Below, piece after piece: positions 4,712 to 12,890 of a stretch of DNA of 20,625 bases; position 1 is the first letter of the stretch; every line of letters starts with the position of its first letter. Source of the stretch: JBAZOJ01 sp041648755 (GTDB lineage: Bacteria; Planctomycetota; B143-G9); NCBI GenBank assembly GCA_041648755.1, contig JBAZOJ010000036.1:1-20625 (forward strand), in the 5' to 3' direction. Under the pieces are notes generated by a model. The model worked only from the letters and a program-made list of their open reading frames with translations, did no database searches and was not told where the DNA came from. Made by a program: the position numbers and the translations under genes.

Positions 4712-5974
4712 CTAAATCAAATCCTTGAACCAATCCTTGATCTTGTTGACGATGCCCTGCGGGGCAGATGCCATCATCGGCGAAGAGGTCTTCCGCCGCG
4801 AAAACGAATACATAAGCCCGCCCTCGAGCCGGTTGAACAACGGATCGCTGAACGTCCCCGCCGTGCGCATCGGCAATTGCCGCGCTGCACCAGAAATGTA
4901 AAGCCGCGTCAACTCCGGAAGCCCCCTGACCGAGCCCGCAAACCCGCCCCATGCTACACAGTCAATGCCGTCAATCAGGTTCCGTATCTGAAGATCCTTG
5001 GCGATGTTCTCCAGCATTGGCCGGTATGACTTTTCCGTCAGGGTCCAAATCTCGCCCTGGGATATCCCCTTCGCCGGGAACCCGCCATCGGCCGCAACGG
5101 CCACTTCCACGCCACTTTCCAACGTAAAGCCATCCGAGACACCTACTGCCGCATGCTCGGCCAACAGCTTCTTCGCGGATACAACCGATACGTTCACCGC
5201 CTTGGCCAGTTCGGAGGCAATCCCCTTCTGACCGAGCGGGAAAATCGCCGTGTAACGTGGTCTTCCATGCTTCAGCAGCATGACATCTGTGTGGCTGTCG
5301 CATACGTCTATCAGAAGGGTCGTGGCCACGGTCGTGTCCCCTGCGCAACCGGAGATCGCCGAGCCCCACCCGTCATAGTAAATTCCTTCCAGCTTCCAAC
5401 CTGCTTTCGCCACGCCCTTGACTAAGCTTTCCTTTGCATCGGTGCGGCACGTGATGACGTGCGCTTCGCATTCGAGCCTGTTTCCCTCGAGTCCTTCGGG
5501 GTTCTCCAATCCGCGAGCCTCATCCACGGAGAAGCTGACCGGAATAATATCAAGCACCGTGCGGTCCGAGGAGAGTTCTATCTTGCCTGCCGCGGCGACC
5601 GCTTTCTCGATGTCCCGCTTCGTCACCGATCTCTTCAAATCACTCAGGAATATCGCCCCGCGCGAATTCAGCCCTACTACACCTCCGCCGTTCAGTCCGG
5701 CAGTGATGGAGAAAAGCTCCGCCTTTGAGCCGCTTTCAGCACGACTCAGGCCGTACTTGATGGATTCCACAAACTGGGGGAAGTTCACGGGGACACCATC
5801 CACGATCTCGCAATTGCCGATGCTCTCGGCATAGAGAAGCTTGATCTTCCCATCCTCAAGCATCCCGATTCCGACCAGTAGCCGACCGGAAAGCGGGATA
5901 ATTGTCCCGGCGAGTTGTATCTGTACGAAGTCCTGCTTCTTTTCGCCTTCGGGTTTTGGGCTAACGTTCTCCAT
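4712..5974 (-). CDS. ftsA: FtsA-like divisome protein, ATP motifs degenerate
   Basis: A 420-residue actin-fold protein that would link the division machinery to the membrane. FtsA-type features include GLNSRGAIFLSDLKRSVTKRDI (split here over residues 101-122), LDIIPVSFSVDEARGLENPEGL with GNRLECEAHVIT (141-175), and a C-terminal amphipathic helix IVNKIKDWFKDLI (408-420) that resembles the membrane-targeting sequence. However, the N-terminal DIGTS phosphate loop is not found (the region reads LSGRLLVGIGMLEDGKIK) and the second phosphate loop is DVCDSHTDVML (224-234) instead of DIGGGTTD. The ATG at 5974 has a GAGG six bases upstream and overlaps the ftsQ-like stop by 14 bases; a GTG at 5986 is the alternative. 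It is the last gene of the cluster; ftsZ does not follow. Confidence 0.85.
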   Translation of the reverse strand: MENVSPKPEGEKKQDFVQIQLAGTIIPLSGRLLVGIGMLEDGKIKLLYAESIGNCEIVDGVPVNFPQFVESIKYGLSRAESGSKAELFSITAGLNGGGVVGLNSRGAIFLSDLKRSVTKRDIEKAVAAAGKIELSSDRTVLDIIPVSFSVDEARGLENPEGLEGNRLECEAHVITCRTDAKESLVKGVAKAGWKLEGIYYDGWGSAISGCAGDTTVATTLLIDVCDSHTDVMLLKHGRPRYTAIFPLGQKGIASELAKAVNVSVVSAKKLLAEHAAVGVSDGFTLESGVEVAVAADGGFPAKGISQGEIWTLTEKSYRPMLENIAKDLQIRNLIDGIDCVAWGGFAGSVRGLPELTRLYISGAARQLPMRTAGTFSDPLFNRLEGGLMYSFSRRKTSSPMMASAPQGIVNKIKDWFKDLI

Positions 5975-6956
5975 TTGGTGCCTCACGAAAAGTTACAGGT
6001 GCCTTATCGAAAGAGAGGTTAATCTCCGCTACCGTGTTCAGGTCTTCGACCTTGTCGAGAAGCTCGCGCAGGCCGCGCAACTTCGCGTCCCTGCCCGGCC
6101 TGCCATATTGCGATTCCACCTCGAAATACATGTCCCAGATGATCTTAGTTCCATTGCTGAGGCCCACCGTCATCGAAGGCTTCCCGGTCTTGATGCTATT
6201 GTGAGCGGGCTCGCAGGAGACGCTTTCGATCATGGGAAGCAGGCGGGAGTACCGCTTGGCGGAAGACAGCCCCAGGCTCAGAAAACGAAGGAGCGAAAGG
6301 GCGTCCTCCATATACGGAGACCCCCAGTACTCACCAACGTTGTTCGGCGGGTTCTTGATGCCAACGATCACAATCAGCGGACGCGGAGCGGCAGTCATCT
6401 CCGGAAACGGCAGCAGGATGGCGTCGCTGTCAATGCAGTACCGTTTGTTGTTCCACAAAACGGCGGCTGCGGGAACTCGCAGGCGTATGGAGACGATCAG
6501 GAACCTGGGGAACCTGCGGGAAATCGTGACATCCTCAGGCCCTGTTTTCGGATCGCCGACCTTGGCAATCCACGGATTGCCCTTCAATGCAGAGCGGATC
6601 TTTTCGAAGATGCCGCTGTCCCAGATCGAGGCATCGGGCCCGCCCACCGCGTTGCGCGATGCCAGGATGAACGCGAGATCCCTGTCCGGAAGAAACCAGA
6701 ACGGCTTGCGATAGACCCCGGCATCCTTTGCCCTGAAGGTCTCGGAACCGTTGATGCTGAAGAGAACACACTCGTCGCCGCTCTTCAGCAAAAATGCCTG
6801 ATCACCGCCAGCCAGGCCCTTGGCTGTCAGCACGGAAACAAAGAAGATGACAAGCAAAGTCGCACTGAGCAGAAACGTCCGGTTGACCAGCAGCGCCAGC
6901 AGAAGCAGCATTATGTTGGACCAGATCTTGCTTTTTCCCTCGGTATGCGGAGGCAT
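5961..6956 (-). CDS. ftsQ: FtsQ/DivIB-like division protein
   Basis: A 331-residue bitopic membrane protein. Hydrophobic stretches lie at 12-24 and 28-45, the second being the likely transmembrane anchor. A POTRA-like region follows (about 114-165: IFEKIRSALKGNPWIAKV, then ISRRFPRFLIVSIRLRVPAAAV), and then YCIDSDAILLPF (173-184), the usual FtsQ pattern of a Tyr-x-x-Asp strand. FtsQ recruits FtsL/FtsB and FtsW/FtsI to the septum; its place just before ftsA agrees. The ATG at 6956 is chosen because GGAG lies five bases upstream and only one base separates it from the transglycosylase stop. The protein is somewhat longer at the N-terminus than typical FtsQ. Sequence similarity is weak, so the call leans partly on context. 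Confidence 0.78.
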   Translation of the reverse strand: MPPHTEGKSKIWSNIMLLLLALLVNRTFLLSATLLVIFFVSVLTAKGLAGGDQAFLLKSGDECVLFSINGSETFRAKDAGVYRKPFWFLPDRDLAFILASRNAVGGPDASIWDSGIFEKIRSALKGNPWIAKVGDPKTGPEDVTISRRFPRFLIVSIRLRVPAAAVLWNNKRYCIDSDAILLPFPEMTAAPRPLIVIVGIKNPPNNVGEYWGSPYMEDALSLLRFLSLGLSSAKRYSRLLPMIESVSCEPAHNSIKTGKPSMTVGLSNGTKIIWDMYFEVESQYGRPGRDAKLRGLRELLDKVEDLNTVAEINLSFDKAPVTFREAPNGER

Positions 6957-6957
6957 C

Positions 6958-7527
6958 TTATCTCCGTCCGTAGTTTTCGCGTTCACGACCCAGATAGCTT
7001 ACGGTCCTTGCGATATAGAACCTGGTCTCGTCGATGGGACAATTGCGGACTATCGAGACCGCATCCTTGTCCTGGTTTGCCGAGAGCCACTTGTACACTC
7101 TTGTAGGTCCTGCATTGTAAGCAGCCAGAAGGACTTCCGGAGTTACGCCGAACTGCTCCTGCAGCCACCCGAAATAGCAGGCTCCAAAGCGAATATTCCT
7201 CTCGGGCTCCATCAGTTCAGTCTTCCCGGGAACCGGCTCGCCAAGTAGTTTCGCGATGGTCTTGGCCGTCTCGGGCATAATCTGCATCAGGCCAATGGCG
7301 CCAGCGTGGGAAATCGCCTTGGGATTGCCTGAGCTTTCGGAGCGGATGACCGACATCAGAAGGGCCGGGTCAACATTAAATTTGTCAGCATACGCCTCGA
7401 CCGTGGAACGGTAGATCTCCACGTCTGACCCGGAAAAAGACCAGTTGCTGTACAGCGATGCCGCTATGAAGCCAAAGGCGATGGCAAAGATGAACAGCCA
7501 GGGGTCTTTTTTGCGTTGCTGTTTCAT
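6958..7527 (-). CDS. SLT-family lytic transglycosylase, membrane-anchored
   Basis: A 189-residue peptidoglycan lyase. A short basic N-terminus and a hydrophobic segment (about 10-28) anchor it facing the periplasm. The Slt/MltC fold follows: the catalytic glutamate E64 in IRSESSGNPKAIS, then GAIGLMQIMPETA (76-88), the ring AAYNAGPTRVYKW (135-147) and RFYIARTVSYL near the end. It would cleave the glycan strand between MurNAc and GlcNAc, making 1,6-anhydro ends. The ATG at 7527 overlaps the stop of the upstream TPR-like gene by one base. A lytic enzyme inside a dcw cluster is unusual and suggests a role in septal splitting or glycan tailoring. Confidence 0.9.
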   Translation of the reverse strand: MKQQRKKDPWLFIFAIAFGFIAASLYSNWSFSGSDVEIYRSTVEAYADKFNVDPALLMSVIRSESSGNPKAISHAGAIGLMQIMPETAKTIAKLLGEPVPGKTELMEPERNIRFGACYFGWLQEQFGVTPEVLLAAYNAGPTRVYKWLSANQDKDAVSIVRNCPIDETRFYIARTVSYLGRERENYGRR

Positions 7528-8582
7528 CAATGCACGATCCCTGCCGAGAGTATTGTGTTGAGCTTCTCCTCGGCGCGACGGGATTCCTCGGAGGCCGGGT
7601 AACTGGATACGAGGAGGTTGAGAGTCCGGGCGGCATCGCCTTCCCGACCAAGCCGTGCCTCAATCTCGTATCTGCGCCAGAGAATCGGGGGCCTCTCCGC
7701 GTCGATAAGCCCTTCTTCCGACAGCATCGTGACCAACTCGAGTTCCTTCGCATCGAGTTTCGCGTCGAAGGCGACATTTATCGCGGCTTGCAGGATTGTC
7801 TTCCTTGCCTCCACTCCCTTGACAACGGGCAGGTACATCGACAATTCCTTAAGCGCCTCCTCAGGGCCTACGGACTCGGCCCTGGCATCAAGCCACTCCG
7901 CGAGTGCTTCGGCCTTTGAGACGTTGGAGTTCGTGGCATCCGCAACAAGCAGAGACAGCCTTTCGCTGTCCTGGAGTTTGCCTAATGCCCGGTACAGTTC
8001 GACGCCGAGCTTTTGCGCGCGTGAATTCTGCGGCGATGTCGGATGATCCATCACAATCCGGTCGCAAAGAGCGGCTGCGCGCTCCTTGTCGCCAGCATTC
8101 TTGTAATACGTCGCCTCATACAGCAACGCGGCCGACACTCTCCACGAATTGGGGTATTTCGTGCAGAAGAGTTCCAAGGCGCGAAGACCCTCCTCCGATT
8201 CAGTTCCCATCAGTGAGGCCATCCCGCTTTCAAACAAGGCTGCGGCGGCAATACAGGTCGACGGGTATTCGCGTTGAACGCGCCCGAAGTACTGAAGCCC
8301 CTCTCCGGGGTTGTTCTGCCTGTACAGGTAATAGACCCCAAGGGAGAAGAGCGCGTAGCGCACGTTCGAATGCTCTGTCTTCGCTTCCTTCTTCCAGCTT
8401 TCCACCTGTGTCGCGCTTATCGGTTCGCTCCGAACAAGGCAATAGCCTTCCGGAGCACTCTCGAAGCCGATGTCTTCCGGCATCGAGTAGTACTTCACGT
8501 ACAAGTTGGTCAGTTTGGGCTTCAGGATGATGAAGCCCGAAAAGACCGCGCAAGACAGGAGCAAAGCCCAGACGTATCTCAT
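7527..8582 (-). CDS. Membrane-anchored TPR-like protein, unknown function
   Basis: A 351-residue protein with an N-terminal hydrophobic segment (MRYVWALLLSCAVFSGFII, 1-19), either an uncleaved anchor or a signal peptide. The rest is helical with tetratricopeptide-like helix pairs, for example ALFSLGVYYLYRQNNPGEGL, ALFESGMASLMGTESEEGL, AALLYEATYYKNAGDKERAA and ARTLNLLVSSYPASEESRRA. Such repeats usually bind other proteins in the periplasm. The ATG at 8582 lies two bases after the ddl stop, and the stop overlaps the transglycosylase start, so it is translationally embedded in the operon. A scaffold for cell-wall enzymes is a reasonable guess, but nothing in the sequence proves it. Confidence 0.7.
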   Translation of the reverse strand: MRYVWALLLSCAVFSGFIILKPKLTNLYVKYYSMPEDIGFESAPEGYCLVRSEPISATQVESWKKEAKTEHSNVRYALFSLGVYYLYRQNNPGEGLQYFGRVQREYPSTCIAAAALFESGMASLMGTESEEGLRALELFCTKYPNSWRVSAALLYEATYYKNAGDKERAAALCDRIVMDHPTSPQNSRAQKLGVELYRALGKLQDSERLSLLVADATNSNVSKAEALAEWLDARAESVGPEEALKELSMYLPVVKGVEARKTILQAAINVAFDAKLDAKELELVTMLSEEGLIDAERPPILWRRYEIEARLGREGDAARTLNLLVSSYPASEESRRAEEKLNTILSAGIVH

Positions 8583-8584
8583 TC

Positions 8585-9532
8585 TCAGGCCACCTTGCTC
8601 CTTCCCTGAGAAGCAATGGCCATCTTGACAGCGCGATCGCACAGATTGGCGAAGGAAATCCCTTTCTGCAGGGCGGCCATCGGAATGAGGCTGTGGGTGG
8701 TCATCCCGGGAATGGTGTTGATCTCCAGGATGTAGTTCTTGCCGTCGGCTCCGCGGATGATATCCACCCTGGCAATTCCCGAGCAGCCAAGCGAGCGGTA
8801 TGCCTTGAGGGCATCCCTCTCGATAGCGTACACTTGCTTCGTGGTCAGCCCGTGGTCAAACTCGAACGAGGTCAGGTTATCGCCGTATTTGCACGCGAAG
8901 TCGAAGACTTCGTGCTTGGGGACGACCTTGATCAGGGGCAGAACACCGTTCTCGAGTATGCCAGCCGTCAATTCCATTCCGCGGATGAACTTCTCGATGA
9001 CGATGATCTCATCATACTTGAGAGCGAGTTGAATCCCTTCCAGGAGTTCTTCGTGGTCGTGAGCCACGGATAGGCCAATGGATGACCCATGGCGCGACGG
9101 CTTGACCACCAGCGGGTACCCGAGTTGGTCAACGCCCTTGCTGGCAAGGTTATTCACCCTCCCATTATAGACAACGCCCGGCGGAACCTGGATGCCGGCG
9201 GCCGCAAAGTGTTTCTTGGATGCCACCTTATCCATGCCCAGTGCGGAGGCCTTGCTGCCGGAACCCGTGAATGGAAGACCCCTGTCCTCGAGAATCTTCT
9301 GGATGTACCCGTCTTCGCCGAACTCCCCGTGGAAAGCCAGGAAGGCGATATCGCAGTCCAACTGGGGAACGTTCTCAAAGAACGCTCTGTCGCAGTCCAA
9401 CAGATCCACGTCGTATTTGCTCTTCCGAAGGGCGTCGGCAATATTCCGTCCGCTTTCAAGGGAAACTTCACGCTCGGAGGACACTCCCCCGCACAGCACG
9501 AGAACCCTTGTTTCCTTGTTATTAGGACTCAC
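8585..9532 (-). CDS. ddl: D-alanine--D-alanine ligase
   Basis: A 315-residue cytoplasmic ATP-grasp enzyme that joins two D-Ala to give the dipeptide added by MurF. Seen in order: GGVSSEREVSL (15-25), HGEFGEDGYIQ (68-78), FTGSGSKASALGMDK (88-102), KPSRHGSSIGLS (144-155), the metal-binding acidic end ARVDIIR (254-260) and LEINTIPGMT (269-278). The length is normal. Start is the GTG at 9532, with AAGGAGG five bases upstream, 10 bases after the murB stop; an earlier in-frame start would lie inside murB. Confidence 0.95.
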   Translation of the reverse strand: MSPNNKETRVLVLCGGVSSEREVSLESGRNIADALRKSKYDVDLLDCDRAFFENVPQLDCDIAFLAFHGEFGEDGYIQKILEDRGLPFTGSGSKASALGMDKVASKKHFAAAGIQVPPGVVYNGRVNNLASKGVDQLGYPLVVKPSRHGSSIGLSVAHDHEELLEGIQLALKYDEIIVIEKFIRGMELTAGILENGVLPLIKVVPKHEVFDFACKYGDNLTSFEFDHGLTTKQVYAIERDALKAYRSLGCSGIARVDIIRGADGKNYILEINTIPGMTTHSLIPMAALQKGISFANLCDRAVKMAIASQGRSKVA

Positions 9533-9542
9533 AGCATCCTCC

Positions 9543-10418
9543 TTATCTGTTATCGAAACCCCACAGGCGGATCTCCGGCTCGAGGTCAACCGAGTACTTT
9601 GCTTTTACGGCTTCCCGGCATCTGCGCAGCAATGCGTGAATGTCCGAAGATGTTGCACCGTCGCTTATGATGAAGTTCGCATGCTTGTCGGATACAAATG
9701 CTCCGCCCACGCGCGCAAGTTTCATCCCTGCACCATCTATGAGCTTGCCGGCAGGACCGGCCTCCGGATTCTTGAAAACACAGCCTGCAGACCGGCCATG
9801 CGGGTGCTTCCCACGCATGCCCACTATCTGTATGGCAAGATCCTTCACGGCAGCGCGCGTGCTCCGGCGCATTTTGAAAACGCCTCCAAGAATCACTAAG
9901 CGATGGAGCGCTGAGCGGCGATACCCGAAGCCGCACTCTCCCTTTGTCTTTGCTGTCACGACGCCTGTCTCGGGGCTGAGAATCTCCACGGACTCGACGC
10001 AGTCCGAGATGCTGCCAAGAGGGGTTCCCGCGTTTCCCCACAGTGCGCCACCTACCGTACCGGGGATGCCCACGCATCCTTCCAGCCCGGACAGCCCGGC
10101 ATCGATGCAGGCAACCGCGAGAGAGCCCATTGTAGCTCCGGCTCCGGCGCGAACCGTATCGCCGTCCACGGATATGGCCGAAAGCTCTCCGCCCAGCTTG
10201 ACAACCAATGCCTTGACTCCGGAGTCGCTGACAAGGATGTTCGTTCCGCCTCCAAGCATCAGCAAAGGCAGTCCTGCGCTCTGGGCAAAGCTGACAGCAA
10301 ACCTCAGATCCTCTATCGAGTTGGCAGAACAGAAATAGCTAACGCTGCCCCCACACCCGTAGGAGGTGAGAAGCCCAAGCGGATAGTTCTCGCGGATCAG
10401 CCCGTTATGCTCCTTCAA
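9543..10418 (-). CDS. murB: UDP-N-acetylenolpyruvoylglucosamine reductase (type II-like MurB)
   Basis: A 291-residue FAD- and NADPH-dependent enzyme that reduces UDP-GlcNAc-enolpyruvate to UDP-MurNAc. FAD-binding motifs LLMLGGGTNILVSDSG (52-67) and GIPGTVGGALWGNAG (117-131) are present, as is the catalytic region SAGCVFKNPEAGPAGKLIDGAG (split at 210-231). The residue that is serine in E. coli MurB is cysteine here (C213), a known variant in the family. The length fits the shorter type II enzymes. The start is uncertain: TTG at 10418 overlaps murC by 14 bases; a CTG at 10400 follows a good AAGGAG by nine bases and would give 285 residues. No ATG or GTG is available nearby. Confidence 0.92.
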   Translation of the reverse strand: MKEHNGLIRENYPLGLLTSYGCGGSVSYFCSANSIEDLRFAVSFAQSAGLPLLMLGGGTNILVSDSGVKALVVKLGGELSAISVDGDTVRAGAGATMGSLAVACIDAGLSGLEGCVGIPGTVGGALWGNAGTPLGSISDCVESVEILSPETGVVTAKTKGECGFGYRRSALHRLVILGGVFKMRRSTRAAVKDLAIQIVGMRGKHPHGRSAGCVFKNPEAGPAGKLIDGAGMKLARVGGAFVSDKHANFIISDGATSSDIHALLRRCREAVKAKYSVDLEPEIRLWGFDNR

Positions 10419-11799
10419 GGAACTTCTCTCCGAGCTTCCGTATGTCTCCGGCGCCCATCGTAACAACAAGGTCGCCTGGTTTGCACGTCGCACTCAAATG
10501 GCTGAGGATCAAGTCCTTCTTGGGAATATACTGGTAGTTGCGATAGCCGAGAACGCTCAACTCGCGCGCGATCAGGTTTGATGAAACTCCGGTTATCGGC
10601 TCTTCGTTTGCCGGATAGATGTCGGCCAGAATCACGTAGTCGGCTCCGGTCAGCGATTGCGCAAGTTCCGCGTAAAGAGCAGCCGTGCGGGTATAGCGAT
10701 GCGGCTGGAACACGATGACCATACGCTGCGCTCTCAACTCGCGAAGAGCCTTGATCGTCTCATAGATCTCCGTCGGGTGATGAGCGTAGTCATCCACCAC
10801 TTTCACGCCGTTCCTCTCGCCCAAAGCATCCTGCCGCCGAAGCACACCGCGGAACCTGTCGGTTGTCGAAGCCATTTTCCGGCTGTCGAGACCGAGCAGG
10901 TGACCCATTGTAAGCGCCGCCACGCAATTGAGCATGTTGTGCCCGCCGAGAAGTGCGCAGTGGAATGTGCCGATTTTCGCGTCGCGGATAACAAGATCGA
11001 ATTCACGCCCAAGGCTCGCGGTGCGGATATTGACCGGGCGGGCGTCGTTCTCCGGAGCCTCGCCATACCAGGTCACTTTGCGAGTGCAGTCCATAAGGGC
11101 TTCGCGAAGTGGCTTGTTGTCTCCGCAAGCCACGATTTCCCCGCCCATGGTGTTCTCGGCATACTTGAGGAAAACCTCCTGGATGTGCTCGATGTCGCGG
11201 TAGAAATCCAGATGGTCCCGGTCGATATTCGTTATGATCGTGTTCTTTTGCCGAAGGAAAAGCAGCGAGCCATCGCTCTCGTCAACTTCCGTGATGAAGT
11301 GCTTGCCATGGCCGAGGTGAAAGTTGGAGTGCCATTCGTTGACTCGTCCCCCGACCATTACGCTGGGATCCATCCCGGCATCGGAGAACAACTGCGCGAC
11401 CATGTAGGTGGTCGTGGTCTTTCCGTGCGACCCGGCAACCCCAATGCTCTCGTTTTCCTTCAGCAGGCGGGCAAGCATTACCGCACGCGGAACAAAGATG
11501 ACCTTGCGCTCAAGCGCATTCTTGATTTCGAGATTGTGCTGCGGAACGGCGGACGAATAGACGATCATATGCACATCGTTCACATGGTCAGGGCTGTGGC
11601 CGATTTCGACCGGTATTCCTGCCTCCCTGCAGGCTGCGGTCCCGTCATTTTCCTGCAAGTCGCACCCGGTGACAACAGCGCCCTGTTCATGGGCCATGAT
11701 GGCTATCGAACTCATCGACACACCGCCAATGCCGATGAAGTGGATCTTCTTGCCCTTGATCTCGATCTGTTCGGACGTCATGTCGTTGCGGAATATCAT
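10405..11799 (-). CDS. murC: UDP-N-acetylmuramate--L-alanine ligase
   Basis: A 464-residue cytoplasmic Mur ligase adding L-Ala to UDP-MurNAc. The N-terminal nucleotide-sugar domain has HFIGIGGVSMSSIA (20-33). The central ATPase domain has GSHGKTTTTY (123-132), NIDRDHLDFY (191-200) and LGGHNMLNCVAA (284-295). The C-terminal domain has DDYAHHPTEI (336-345) and QPHRYTRT (365-372). Full length. The ATG at 11799 overlaps the murG stop by four bases (ATGA), and a second ATG six codons in (MTSEQIEI) is an alternative start. Confidence 0.96.
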   Translation of the reverse strand: MIFRNDMTSEQIEIKGKKIHFIGIGGVSMSSIAIMAHEQGAVVTGCDLQENDGTAACREAGIPVEIGHSPDHVNDVHMIVYSSAVPQHNLEIKNALERKVIFVPRAVMLARLLKENESIGVAGSHGKTTTTYMVAQLFSDAGMDPSVMVGGRVNEWHSNFHLGHGKHFITEVDESDGSLLFLRQKNTIITNIDRDHLDFYRDIEHIQEVFLKYAENTMGGEIVACGDNKPLREALMDCTRKVTWYGEAPENDARPVNIRTASLGREFDLVIRDAKIGTFHCALLGGHNMLNCVAALTMGHLLGLDSRKMASTTDRFRGVLRRQDALGERNGVKVVDDYAHHPTEIYETIKALRELRAQRMVIVFQPHRYTRTAALYAELAQSLTGADYVILADIYPANEEPITGVSSNLIARELSVLGYRNYQYIPKKDLILSHLSATCKPGDLVVTMGAGDIRKLGEKFLEGA

Positions 11800-12890
11800 T
11801 TGCCAGCCTTCTTCTCAAGAAAAGAAATCAACGAATCTCCAACCGTTTGCGTAGCCTCAGGCTTCGCCGAATCCCTCATTTTCAACGCAGCGGATGACCG
11901 TTTTTCCGTATCGTGACAGAGCTCCTTGAATTCGTTCACCAGCTTGCGCGCCGATAGCTCACGCTGCTGGATAACTCGTGCGGCGCCTGCTCTTCTGTAG
12001 ACTTCGGCATTCGCCCTTTGATGATTGTCAGCAGCTTGCGGAAAGGGCACAATGATAGCTGGCAGCGCTGCCAGAGCCAGTTCGGCAAGGGTGACCGCTC
12101 CGGCCCGGGTTAACGCCACCGTTGAGCGTGCGTAAATCTCGTCCATATTGTCGCAGAAGGCGTGAACTTCGTGCCCCGCCCTGCCCTTGTACGATTCAGA
12201 GACCTCCGCAAAGTCGTCATTCCCGGTCAAGTGGATGACCCGGAATCCCGGAAACTCCAACTCAAAGACCGGCAGACACTCGACCATTGCCTTGTTGAGA
12301 GCACGGCTGCCCTGTGACCCGCCCAGCACCAGCAGTACTTCGCCATGGGCGTAATTGCGCTCCAGGAAACCGGGAAAACGTCTGAGAAAACTCTCTCGCA
12401 ACGGGGTTCCGCTGTGCTCAAACAACGTCTTCTTGGGCAAGTAGTCGCGCGCCTCCGCAAACTGGGCAAAGACGCGCTTGCTTCCGCCTGCGAACCTTCT
12501 TGTTACCGAGCCGGGAATTGCATTCTGCTCAAGCAGAAAATAGGGGATGCCCTTGAAGTACGAAAGAGTCAACGTCGGCACTGAAGCATAGCCGCCCATT
12601 CCAACAACGGCATCCGGCTTGAAAGCCTTGATGATTGAATTCGTCTTCGGCAAGGCGGCAAGCGCACTGAAGCCCCTACGAATAAAGGGGAGGATTCCGC
12701 CGGAGACTCTCTTCATTCCGCATGAGCGGTACTCGATTCCGGCCTTGGGGACTGTCTCAGATTCAAGGCCGCCCTCCGCGCCAATCCAGAGAACTTCGCA
12801 GCCCTTGGATTGAATGTATTTCCCGAGAGCTATGCCGGGCATGATATGCCCGCCGGTTCCTCCGGCTGTAAGGATCATTCGGTAACTCAT
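11796..12890 (-). CDS. murG: Lipid II synthase MurG
   Basis: A 364-residue GT-B glycosyltransferase on the inner face of the membrane that transfers GlcNAc from UDP-GlcNAc to lipid I. The first glycine loop GGTGGHIMPG (10-19), VGMGGYASVP (96-105), EQNAIPG (121-127), the second loop LGGSQGSRALN (189-199), TRAGAVTLAEL (261-271) and the donor site QAADNHQRANA (285-295) are all present. Start is the ATG at 12890 with GGAGG four bases upstream, overlapping the ftsW stop by ATGA. Confidence 0.96.
   Translation of the reverse strand: MSYRMILTAGGTGGHIMPGIALGKYIQSKGCEVLWIGAEGGLESETVPKAGIEYRSCGMKRVSGGILPFIRRGFSALAALPKTNSIIKAFKPDAVVGMGGYASVPTLTLSYFKGIPYFLLEQNAIPGSVTRRFAGGSKRVFAQFAEARDYLPKKTLFEHSGTPLRESFLRRFPGFLERNYAHGEVLLVLGGSQGSRALNKAMVECLPVFELEFPGFRVIHLTGNDDFAEVSESYKGRAGHEVHAFCDNMDEIYARSTVALTRAGAVTLAELALAALPAIIVPFPQAADNHQRANAEVYRRAGAARVIQQRELSARKLVNEFKELCHDTEKRSSAALKMRDSAKPEATQTVGDSLISFLEKKAGK

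Noticed and set aside
5841..7106. 421-residue plus-strand open frame opposite ftsQ and ftsA
   Set aside because: Covers several real genes on the other strand, which have good starts and motifs. Its own translation has no domain.
10657..11916. 419-residue plus-strand open frame opposite murC
   Set aside because: Antisense to murC, with no recognisable domain and no supported start.
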